Positions 4,781-10,885 of a stretch of DNA of 10,885 bases are shown one piece after another. Positions within the stretch are counted from its first letter, which is position 1; each line of letters starts with the position of its first letter. Origin of the DNA: Clostridiales bacterium UBA6468 (GTDB lineage: Bacteria > Bacillota > Clostridia > Oscillospirales > Oscillospiraceae). The notes beneath the pieces were generated by a model. It searched no databases, was not told the DNA's origin, and worked only from the letters and a program-made list of their open reading frames with translations. The stretch is from positions 1,691-12,575 of the forward strand of contig DJNI01000075.1 in the NCBI GenBank assembly GCA_002436765.1, given 5' to 3'. The position numbers and the translations under genes are program-made.

Positions 4781-6373
4781 ATGTCTCAATTAACCGAAGA
4801 AATCAGCCGGCGGCGTACCTTTGCCATCATTTCTCACCCCGACGCCGGTAAAACCACCCTGACCGAAAAATTCCTGCTCTACGGCGGCGCCATCGCCCAG
4901 GCAGGCGTGGTCAAGGGCAAGAAGAATTCCCGCGCCGCCACCTCCGACTGGATGGAGATCGAAAAGCAGCGCGGCATTTCCGTCACATCGTCTGTGATGC
5001 AGTTTCAGTACAACGGCTTCTGCATCAACATTCTGGACACCCCCGGCCACCAGGACTTCTCCGAGGACACCTACCGCACCCTTATGGCCGCCGACTCCGC
5101 CGTCATGGTCATCGACGGCGCGAAAGGCGTGGAGCCCCAGACCCGGAAGCTGTTCAAGGTCTGCGCCATGCGCCACATCCCCATTTTCACCTTTGTCAAC
5201 AAGATGGACAGAGAGGCCAAGGATCCCTTCGACCTTCTGGACGAGGTGGAGCGGGAGCTGGGCATCGAGACCTACGCCATGAACTGGCCCATCGGCTCCG
5301 GCAAGGATTTTCAGGGTGTCTATGACCGGGAGAAGGCCGAGCTGCTGTTCTTCTCCGGCGTCTCCGGGAAGAAGCGGGCGGACAAGCTGGAAATCGACCT
5401 GTACGACCCCCAGGTCGCCCGGCTGCTGGACAGCGAGGAAAAGCACCGGCAGCTCATCGACGACGTAGAGCTTCTGTCCGCAGGCCGGGAAATGGACATG
5501 CAGGCCGTCCGGGACGGGCAGCTGTCGCCTGTGTTCTTCGGCTCCGCGCTGACCAATTTCGGCATTGAGCCGTTTCTGGAAGCGTTCCTGAAGCTGACGC
5601 CGCCCCCTCTCGCCCGCACCGCCGACTGCGGCGTGATCGACCCCTTCAGCCCGGATTTTTCCGCCTTCGTCTTCAAGATCCAGGCGAACATGAACAAGGC
5701 CCACCGGGACCGTCTGGCCTTCATGCGCATCTGCTCCGGCAAATTCCAGCGGGACGCGGAATATTTCCACGTCCAGGGCAACAAGAAAATGCGCCTTTCC
5801 CAGCCCCAGCAGCTGATGGCCGCCGAGCGGGAGATCGTGGACGAGGCCTACGCCGGGGATGTTATCGGCGTGTTTGACCCGGGCATTTTCTCCATCGGCG
5901 ATACCATCACCGTCCCGGGGAAGAAATTCAAGTATTCCGGCATTCCCACCTTTGCCCCCGAGCATTTCTGCCGGGTGTCCGCCAAGGACTCCATGAAGCG
6001 CAAGCAGTTCGTCAAGGGCACCGAGCAGATTGCCCAGGAGGGCGCCATCCAGATCTTCAAAGTCCCCGGCTCCGGCTACGAGGAGGTCATCGTAGGCGTG
6101 GTGGGTACGCTGCAATTTGACGTATTCCAGTACCGTATGAAAAACGAGTACGGTGTGGAGCTGCGGATGGATATGCTGCCCTACGAGGAGATCCGTCTCA
6201 TCGACGAATACCCCGGCGACCTGTCCGACCTGAACCTGGGCTCCGACGCGGAGCTGCTGGAAGACTACCGCGGCCGCAATCTGCTGGTATTCTCCAGCTT
6301 CTGGGCGATCGACTTCACCTGCCGCCGCAACCCCGGACTGAAGGTCTCGGAGATCGTAGTGGCCGAGGGCTAA
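4781..6373 (+). CDS. prfC: Peptide chain release factor 3 (RF3)
   Basis: RF3 is a cytosolic translational GTPase that removes RF1 and RF2 from the ribosome after peptide release. The protein is 530 residues, matching the family's usual length of about 525-530. Visible GTPase motifs are G1 SHPDAGKT (18-25), the switch I region with RGISVTSS (64-71), G3 DTPGH (86-90) and G4 NKMD (140-143). The long C-terminal part has the EF-G-like domains II and III, including KAHRDRLAFMRICSG and GTLQFDVFQYRM. It is distinguished from EF-G and TypA by this length and by the HPDAGKTTLTEKFLLYGGAI start. The start at 4781 is set by GGAGGGA 6 bases upstream. It has its own promoter and a leader with a short ORF and a hairpin that may control translation. 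A DUF5662 gene follows after 27 bases, probably cotranscribed. Confidence 0.96.
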   Translation: MSQLTEEISRRRTFAIISHPDAGKTTLTEKFLLYGGAIAQAGVVKGKKNSRAATSDWMEIEKQRGISVTSSVMQFQYNGFCINILDTPGHQDFSEDTYRTLMAADSAVMVIDGAKGVEPQTRKLFKVCAMRHIPIFTFVNKMDREAKDPFDLLDEVERELGIETYAMNWPIGSGKDFQGVYDREKAELLFFSGVSGKKRADKLEIDLYDPQVARLLDSEEKHRQLIDDVELLSAGREMDMQAVRDGQLSPVFFGSALTNFGIEPFLEAFLKLTPPPLARTADCGVIDPFSPDFSAFVFKIQANMNKAHRDRLAFMRICSGKFQRDAEYFHVQGNKKMRLSQPQQLMAAEREIVDEAYAGDVIGVFDPGIFSIGDTITVPGKKFKYSGIPTFAPEHFCRVSAKDSMKRKQFVKGTEQIAQEGAIQIFKVPGSGYEEVIVGVVGTLQFDVFQYRMKNEYGVELRMDMLPYEEIRLIDEYPGDLSDLNLGSDAELLEDYRGRNLLVFSSFWAIDFTCRRNPGLKVSEIVVAEG

Positions 6374-6400
6374 AGCACCTTACGTTGGGAGGGGATCGCT

Positions 6401-6973
6401 GTGAAACCGTGGCAGCATTTCAAGACCATAACCAAGCACCGCTGGCTGGTGATGCTGGGCTGCTTCCGGGTGGGGCTGTACCGTCAGGGGCTGACCCACG
6501 ACTTAAGCAAATATTCCCCCACGGAATTCCGGGCGGGGGCGCGGTACTATCAGGGCAACCGCAGCCCCAACGCCGCCGAGCGGGAGGACAAGGGCTACAG
6601 CGAGGCATGGATGCACCACAAGGGGCGCAACCGCCACCACTATGAATACTGGACGGACATGAACCGGGAGACGAAGTGCTACGAGCCTGTCCCCATGCCC
6701 CGGCGGTACTTTGTGGAGATGGTGATGGATCGCCGGGCGGCCTGCATGACCTACCAGGGCAAAGCCTACCGGGACGATTCCGCCCTGCAATATTTCGAGC
6801 GCAGCCGGGAAAAGGATCTGATGCACCCGGAGACCAGCCGCCAGCTCCGCTTCGTGCTGGGGATGCTGGCCGAGAAGGGCGAAGCGGAGACCTTCTCCTA
6901 TCTGCGCAGGTCCGTGCTGAAAGGAAAGCCCTTCCCTTGGGAGAAGGAACAGGACAGCCTCACGCGCAAATGA
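6401..6973 (+). CDS. DUF5662 family protein
   Basis: This 190-residue soluble protein of unknown function starts with GTG. GGGAGGGG (6387-6394) lies 6 bases upstream of that GTG. It matches the DUF5662 pattern: FKTITKHRWLVMLGCFRVGLY, GLTHDLSKYSPTEF (about 30-43), YYQGNRSPN, HHKGRNRHHYEYW (72-84), then MPRRYFVEMVMDRRAA and a helical C-terminus. The conserved His13, His33-Asp34, His72-His73, His79-His80 and later Asp residues suggest a metal site, perhaps HD-hydrolase-like; this is inference. It has no signal peptide or membrane segment. It lies 27 bases after prfC with no terminator or promoter between them, so it is probably in the same transcript. A functional link to termination is not shown. 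Confidence 0.9.
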   Translation: MKPWQHFKTITKHRWLVMLGCFRVGLYRQGLTHDLSKYSPTEFRAGARYYQGNRSPNAAEREDKGYSEAWMHHKGRNRHHYEYWTDMNRETKCYEPVPMPRRYFVEMVMDRRAACMTYQGKAYRDDSALQYFERSREKDLMHPETSRQLRFVLGMLAEKGEAETFSYLRRSVLKGKPFPWEKEQDSLTRK

Positions 6974-6984
6974 GCAAAACAGGA

Positions 6985-7018
6985 GCTGACCGGCGGCATT
7001 GTCCGGCCGGAGCCTTTT
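6985..7018 (+). terminator. Probable terminator after the prfC-DUF5662 unit
   Basis: GCT plus CCGGC (6985-6987 and 6990-6994) pair with GCCGG plus AGC (7006-7013), with a two-base bulge on the left arm. CTTTTAT follows. The stem is GC-rich but the T-run is short (four T), so efficiency is uncertain. Confidence 0.45.
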
Positions 7019-7094
7019 ATCATGTTTTCCTCGCAATAAGTCGGCACCAGTCGGTAGTCCCCGCGTTATTGGTCACAAAAACTTCAAAATTTCG

Positions 7095-7156
7095 CAAGAA
7101 CTGCACAAATCCCTTTATCCCCAAATAGCGGTTTTGACAAGAATTTCACAAATCCC
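7095..7156 (+). repeat. Paired direct repeats upstream of the metal ATPase operon
   Basis: CAAGAANNNCACAAATCCC occurs at 7095-7113 and 7138-7156, identical at all 16 specified positions. The period is 43 bases, about four helical turns, which would place both on the same DNA face. The second copy ends 10 bases before the -35 of the operon promoter. This fits paired activator or repressor sites. No candidate regulator gene lies in the window. Confidence 0.5.
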
Positions 7157-7166
7157 AAAAGCCCGG

Positions 7167-7195
7167 TTGATTTCTGCGCCGACTGGTGATAATAT
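7167..7195 (+). promoter_or_regulatory. Promoter of the DUF6110-ATPase operon
   Basis: TTGATT (7167-7172), a 17-base spacer and TAATAT (7190-7195), with an extended TG at 7187-7188. The predicted start is near 7202. The transcript would begin with a small stem, GTCAGC (7202-7207) pairing with GCTGAC (7216-7221). CCGACTGGTG (7179-7188) in the spacer is the inverted copy of CACCAGTCGG at 7045-7054, a possible looping operator pair. Confidence 0.6.
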
Positions 7196-7251
7196 GAGGC
7201 TGTCAGCTTCTGTAGGCTGACTGAATATACATATATTTTGGAGGTTCCATT

Positions 7252-7506
7252 ATGAAAAAAATGGGTTTATTTGGCGCAGGTCTTCTGTTCGGCACCGTTG
7301 GTCTGAAAATTCTCGGCAGCAAGGACGCCCAGAAGCTGTACGCCCACACCACCGCCGCCGCTCTGCGGGCAAAGGACAGCGTCATGAAGACCGTCACAGC
7401 CATCCGCGAGGGCGCCCAGGACGTTTACGCCGACGCCAAGGACATCAACGAAAGCCGCGCCCAGGAGGAAGCCGAAGCCGTTATCGAGGACGCTTCTGCG
7501 GAATGA
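7252..7506 (+). CDS. DUF6110 family small membrane protein
   Basis: This 84-residue protein begins with a short Gly-rich hydrophobic segment, GLFGAGLLFGTVGLKILG (5-22), likely one membrane helix. An amphipathic helical region follows (about 24-63) with Lys/Arg and Ala, and then an acidic Glu-rich tail. The sequence matches the DUF6110 pattern, including SKDAQKLYAHTTAAALRAKD and VYADAKDINE. From family knowledge, such genes typically sit before a heavy-metal P-type ATPase, as here: the ATPase begins 54 bases downstream. A role as a small accessory subunit or stabiliser of the pump is inferred. The start at 7252 has GGAGG (7240-7244) 7 bases upstream. Confidence 0.88.
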   Translation: MKKMGLFGAGLLFGTVGLKILGSKDAQKLYAHTTAAALRAKDSVMKTVTAIREGAQDVYADAKDINESRAQEEAEAVIEDASAE

Positions 7507-7560
7507 CCCGGAGCGGTCCTCTGGCACAGCAATTTTCTCGTAAGAAGGCATATTATACCT

Positions 7561-9633
7561 ATGAAATGCAGTATTTTACATGAATCCAACGGCCGGATGC
7601 GGGTGCATCTCCACTGCGGGAGAATGTCCCTGCATCAGGCGGACGTGCTGGAATACTATCTGAAAAAAGAGCAGGACGTTCTGGACGTGACGGTCTATGA
7701 CCGCACCCAGGACGCGGTTATTTGCTACGGAAAGGATCGCGCCGCCGTGGTCTGCGCTCTTGCACGGTTCTCCTTCGCCAAGGCAGAGGCCATGGACTTG
7801 GTGCCGGATCACACCTCCCGGGCGCTGAACCGGGAGTTTGAGGAAAAGCTCATTATGGCGGTTTGCCGCAGAGCCTTTTCCAAGGTCTTCCTGCCCGCGC
7901 CGGTAATGGCAGCCATCGCTGTGGTCAAGTCCTGGAAGTACATCAGAGAGGGTCTTTCCGCACTGCTGCACCGGAAGCTCACCGTGGCCGTTCTGGACGC
8001 CACGGCGGTGACGGTCTCCCTTGTCCGGGGGGATTTCGATACCGCCGGTTCCGTCATGTTCATGCTCCGGCTGGGCGAGATCCTGGAGGAGTGGACGCAC
8101 AAGAAGTCCGTGGCCGACCTGGCGGGCGCCATGTCGCTGCAGGTGGAAAACGTCTGGATGCAGGCGGGGGAAGCGGAAGTGCTGGTTCCCGTGGGACAGG
8201 TGCAGGTTGGCGACAGGATCATCGTCCGCACCGGCAGTCTGATCCCCCTGGACGGCAAGGTCGTCTCCGGGGAGGCAACGGTGAACCAGTCCTCCATGAC
8301 CGGCGAATCCCGGCCGATCCCCAAGCGTCCGGGCAGCTTCGTCTATGCCGGCACCGTCGCCGAAGAGGGCGAGTGCGTCATTCAGGTGGAGAAAGCCCAG
8401 GGCAGCGGACGCTACGACCGGATCGTGAAGATGATCGAGGATTCCGAAAAGCTCAAATCCTCCGCCGAAGCCAGCGCCGCCCACCTGGCGGACAAGCTGG
8501 TTCCCTACACCCTGGGCGGCACGGCGCTGACCTACCTCGTCACCCGGAACATCACGAAGACGCTCTCCGTGCTGATGGTGGACTTCTCCTGCGCGCTGAA
8601 GCTGGCCATGCCCATCGCGGTACTCAGCGCCATGCGGGAATGCGCCCAGTTCCACATTTCCGTAAAAGGCGGACGATTCCTTGAAAATGTCGCCAAGGCG
8701 GACACCATCGTCTTTGACAAGACCGGCACTCTGACCCACGCCACGCCCAAGGTGGCGAAGGTCGTCCCCTTCGGCGGCCATTCCGAGGAAGAAATGCTCC
8801 GTCTCGCGGCCTGTCTGGAGGAGCACTACCCCCACTCCATCGCCAACGCGGTGGTGGAGGAGGCCAAGCGCCGGGGTCTTGACCATCAGGAGTACCATTC
8901 TCAGGTGCAGTACATCGTCGCCCACGGCATTTCCAGCATGGTGGACGATCAGAAGGTCATCATCGGCAGCGCCCACTTCGTCTTCGAGGACGAAAAGTGC
9001 CGGATCCCCGAGGGCGAACAGGGGGTGTATGACGGCCTTGACCCCAGCTACTCTCACCTGTATCTGTGCATCGGCGGGTATCTCGCGGCAGTGCTGTGCA
9101 TTTCCGACCCCCTGCGGGAGGAAGCCCCCGCAGCCATCAAAGCCCTTCACGACTGCGGCATTTCCAATGTGGTGATGATGACCGGCGACAACCGCAGGAC
9201 TGCCCAGGCCGTGGCCAAGGCTGTTGGCGTGGACGAGGTCTACGCGGAGGTTCTGCCGGAGGATAAGGCGGCATTCATCCGCAAAGCCCGGGCGCAGGGA
9301 CACACGGTCATCATGATCGGCGACGGCGTCAACGATACCCTAGCGCTGTCGGAGGCGGACGTGGGCATTGCCATTTCCACCGGCGCGGCCATTGCCCAGG
9401 AGATCGCCGATATCACCGTATCCTCGGAAGACCTGCGGGCGCTGGTCACCCTGCGGCAGCTGAGTGTCGCCCTGATGGCGCGGATCCGTTGGAATTACCG
9501 CTTCATCATCGGATTCAACTGCGGCCTGATCGGTCTTGGGCTGGTCGGCATTCTGCCGCCCACCACCTCCGCTCTTCTGCACAATATGTCCACGCTGGGC
9601 ATCAGTGTAAAGAGCATGACCGATCTGCTGTAA
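7561..9633 (+). CDS. P1B-type metal-transporting ATPase with SCALK in place of CPx
   Basis: This 690-residue integral membrane ATPase probably moves a transition metal across the cytoplasmic membrane. P-type motifs are complete: TGES (247-250) in the actuator domain, phosphorylated Asp386 in DKTGT, MTGDN (540-544) and GDGVND (587-592). The P1B-defining intramembrane CPC/SPC motif is replaced by SCALK (343-347), followed by LAMP. The usual HP of the nucleotide domain reads EEHYPHS (420-426). The first 75 residues look like a ferredoxin-fold HMA domain but lack the GMTCxxC metal-binding pair. This combination belongs to a known clostridial group of heavy-metal ATPases whose metal I cannot assign. 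The start at 7561 has AGAAGG (7543-7548) at a long 12-base spacing, so translation may rely on the DUF6110 gene upstream. A strong terminator follows. Confidence 0.93.
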   Translation: MKCSILHESNGRMRVHLHCGRMSLHQADVLEYYLKKEQDVLDVTVYDRTQDAVICYGKDRAAVVCALARFSFAKAEAMDLVPDHTSRALNREFEEKLIMAVCRRAFSKVFLPAPVMAAIAVVKSWKYIREGLSALLHRKLTVAVLDATAVTVSLVRGDFDTAGSVMFMLRLGEILEEWTHKKSVADLAGAMSLQVENVWMQAGEAEVLVPVGQVQVGDRIIVRTGSLIPLDGKVVSGEATVNQSSMTGESRPIPKRPGSFVYAGTVAEEGECVIQVEKAQGSGRYDRIVKMIEDSEKLKSSAEASAAHLADKLVPYTLGGTALTYLVTRNITKTLSVLMVDFSCALKLAMPIAVLSAMRECAQFHISVKGGRFLENVAKADTIVFDKTGTLTHATPKVAKVVPFGGHSEEEMLRLAACLEEHYPHSIANAVVEEAKRRGLDHQEYHSQVQYIVAHGISSMVDDQKVIIGSAHFVFEDEKCRIPEGEQGVYDGLDPSYSHLYLCIGGYLAAVLCISDPLREEAPAAIKALHDCGISNVVMMTGDNRRTAQAVAKAVGVDEVYAEVLPEDKAAFIRKARAQGHTVIMIGDGVNDTLALSEADVGIAISTGAAIAQEIADITVSSEDLRALVTLRQLSVALMARIRWNYRFIIGFNCGLIGLGLVGILPPTTSALLHNMSTLGISVKSMTDLL

Positions 9634-9645
9634 AACCAGCATAAA

Positions 9646-9686
9646 AAATCCCGGCAAGGCTTCAAAGCCTTGCCGGGATTTCTTTT
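9646..9686. terminator. Bidirectional intrinsic terminator after the metal ATPase
   Basis: Bases 9646-9662 are the perfect reverse complement of 9665-9681, a 17-base palindrome around CA (in practice 16 pairs with a four-base loop). On the plus strand it is followed by TTTCTTTTAT, and on the minus strand by six T (9648-9643). It can end both the ATPase operon and leftward transcription from the ABC permease gene. Confidence 0.92.
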
Positions 9687-9688
9687 AT

Positions 9689-9906
9689 GGCAACACCGCA
9701 CAAGTCGGCAAGAAGTCTCAGCCGGAATGTCTGCCCCGATTCAAAGTCCCAAAAACGGAGGAATCCTGTATGTACCCGCAAGGGGCATACCGCATCCGTA
9801 AGCCGGCTTATGCCGGCGACGGCTGCGGGATATTTCCCGTTTTCAAACGGAAGAAGTGGGGCGAAAAGACGGCCGAGACTCGCAGACACAATTGTGCGGC
9901 GCTGCC
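9689..9906. repeat. MITE-like inverted-repeat element, no coding capacity
   Basis: The stretch between the terminator and the ABC permease gene is bounded by GGCAACACCGCACAA (9689-9703) and its inverted copy (9892-9906), matching at 13 of 15. Homology continues inward in register: AGTCTCAGCCG (9714-9724) against 9870-9880 (10 of 11), and GCCCC (9733-9737) against 9858-9862. A strong central hairpin spans 9790-9828 (arms CCGCA, CCGT and GCCGGC around a TTAT loop). Flanks are TTAT on the left and TTAG on the right, a possible imperfect 4-base target duplication. No transposase is present. It may be a miniature element mobilised elsewhere, or a foldback repeat. I do not recognise the family. Confidence 0.5.
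9790..9828. repeat. Central stem-loop of the inverted-repeat element
   Basis: CCGCA-T-CCGT-AA-GCCGGC pairs with GCCGGC-G-ACGG-C-TGCGG across a TTAT loop: 15 base pairs with two small interruptions. No T-run follows on either strand, so it is not a terminator. It could be a structured RNA motif or a fold of the mobile element. Confidence 0.6.
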
Positions 9907-9934
9907 TTAGTACTTGCCGGCCTGCTTCGCGCCA

Positions 9935-10885
9935 TCAGGACGCCGCATTCGTGAAAGTCGGGGATTTGCGGTGCTTTCTGACCCGCCGGAGGCTTTCCTT
10001 GATGACGGGACCAATGGTCTGGATGAGAACCACAATGATCAGCACCATGCCCTGGAACGTGTCCTGAATGTCCACGCTGAGAGAGGGGATGGAGACGATG
10101 ATGAAATTGATGGTCGTATAGGACAGCGCACCGAACAGAACGCCGAATACCTTGCCGCGTCCGCCGGCCATACTGACACCTGCCAGGACTACCGACGCGA
10201 TCGCATACATTTCATAGCTCTGGCCGGAAGAGGCCGGTGTTACATTGCCGATCTTGCAGGCCTGGATGATACTGGCCACACCAACCATCAAACCGGTGAT
10301 AATGAACACCGAGACCTTGACCCAGGTGGTGTTGATACCGGCCAAACGGGTGCTCTTTTCATTGGAGCCGACGGCATACACGCTTTTACCATATTTGGTT
10401 TTCGTGGTCAGCAGGACGAACAGCACGACCATCAGGATGAACACGAACGTGATGTAGGGGACGGAGAAGGAACCCAGCGTAAGCTTTCCGGTGCCGAACT
10501 GCATACGCAAAAACTCATAATTGCTGTTGTCGCTGAGCATGGCAAACTGGCTGGAAGACGAACCGCTGATGGACGGGTCAATGGAGCGCACCACAGACAA
10601 GGTGAGTGAACGGTAGATCAGCATGGTGCCCAACGTGACCACAAAGGGCGGCATCTTGGCGCAGCCGACCAGAACGCCGTTGATCGCACCGCATATCGCG
10701 CCGCTGACCAGAGCTGCCAGCACCATCAGCAGAACGGAATTGGTGACGTTGAACACCATGATCGTCACGCCGGTGCACAGCACCAGGGACGAGCCGATGG
10801 ACAGATCGATCTGCCCTGTGATGATGACCAGCGCCATACCAAGTGCCATGGTGCCGACGATGCAGGTGTTCTGACTGCCCAGCAC
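9935..10885 (-). CDS. Sugar ABC transporter permease (RbsC family), 3' part
   Basis: This is a membrane permease of the BPD_transp_2 family, which forms the channel of ribose-, xylose- or galactose-type ABC importers. The visible 317 codons show the family hallmark GQIDLSIGS (about 24-32), PPFVVTLGTM (79-88), and the cytoplasmic ATPase-contact loop YAVGSNEKSTRLAGI (170-184). Multiple hydrophobic helices follow, including AIASVVLAGVSMAGGRG, and the tail is basic. The gene runs in from beyond the right edge. The GTG at 10885 is only the first codon visible, and the usual first membrane helix, roughly 20-40 residues, is missing. The rest of the transporter (ATP-binding and binding protein genes) must lie outside. 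The substrate cannot be assigned. The stop is 29 bases from the inverted-repeat element. Confidence 0.93.
   Translation of the reverse strand: MLGSQNTCIVGTMALGMALVIITGQIDLSIGSSLVLCTGVTIMVFNVTNSVLLMVLAALVSGAICGAINGVLVGCAKMPPFVVTLGTMLIYRSLTLSVVRSIDPSISGSSSSQFAMLSDNSNYEFLRMQFGTGKLTLGSFSVPYITFVFILMVVLFVLLTTKTKYGKSVYAVGSNEKSTRLAGINTTWVKVSVFIITGLMVGVASIIQACKIGNVTPASSGQSYEMYAIASVVLAGVSMAGGRGKVFGVLFGALSYTTINFIIVSIPSLSVDIQDTFQGMVLIIVVLIQTIGPVIKESLRRVRKHRKSPTFTNAAS

Noticed and set aside
4790..6115. 441-residue minus-strand frame
   Set aside because: It is the antisense shadow of prfC, with His/Gly/Leu-rich low-information sequence.
7134..7139. TTGACA as a -35 for the ATPase operon
   Set aside because: No -10-like sequence lies 16-19 bases downstream; it is part of the sequence just before and into the second direct repeat.
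7576..9303. 575-residue minus-strand frame
   Set aside because: It is the antisense shadow of the metal ATPase.
9687..10067. 126-residue plus-strand frame over the inverted-repeat element
   Set aside because: It spans the repeat and runs antisense into the ABC permease gene, and has no ribosome site or recognisable domain.

Overview
The window is GC-rich chromosomal DNA of a low-redundancy Firmicute, most likely a gut Clostridia of the Oscillospirales type. This is inferred from the RpoB sequence, the strong SigA-type promoters and GGAGG ribosome sites, and the co-occurrence of DUF5662, DUF6110 and an SCALK-type metal ATPase. No rRNA, tRNA, CRISPR array, phage gene or transposase gene was seen. 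There are nine protein genes, two of them cut by the window edges.

Layout from left to right. The first 2.2 kb hold the 5' 60% of rpoB on the minus strand; its long opposite-strand open frame is only a shadow. A 400-base intergenic region follows with three near-consensus promoters: the leftward rpoB promoter, a rightward promoter facing it that ends about 100 bases later in an intrinsic terminator (a possible small antisense RNA), and a perfect consensus promoter for a DUF1003 membrane protein gene on the plus strand. Next come two separate minus-strand transcription units: an OPRT-like phosphoribosyltransferase with an odd PRPP loop and a structured leader, and a Nudix hydrolase of the IPP-isomerase-like type. 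Divergent from the Nudix gene is prfC (release factor 3), followed by a DUF5662 gene 27 bases downstream. A second plus-strand operon has a small DUF6110 membrane protein and a P1B-like metal ATPase, preceded by paired direct repeats and an inverted repeat around its promoter. It ends in a strong bidirectional terminator. A 218-bp MITE-like inverted-repeat element then separates it from the 3' part of a sugar ABC transporter permease gene on the minus strand, which runs off the right edge.

How the genes work together: rpoB and prfC are core transcription and translation genes and share an identical 14-base extended -10 core in their promoters. The DUF6110-ATPase pair is a probable metal export or homeostasis unit. 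The others look like single-gene units.

The most interesting regulatory find is the prfC leader. It encodes a seven-codon ORF with its own Shine-Dalgarno, ending Pro-UAG, directly followed by a perfect 7-base complement of the prfC ribosome-binding site. A ribosome delayed at the leader stop codon would cover that complement and free the prfC start. This would be a termination-sensing autoregulatory switch for a release-factor gene. It is an inference from the bases alone.
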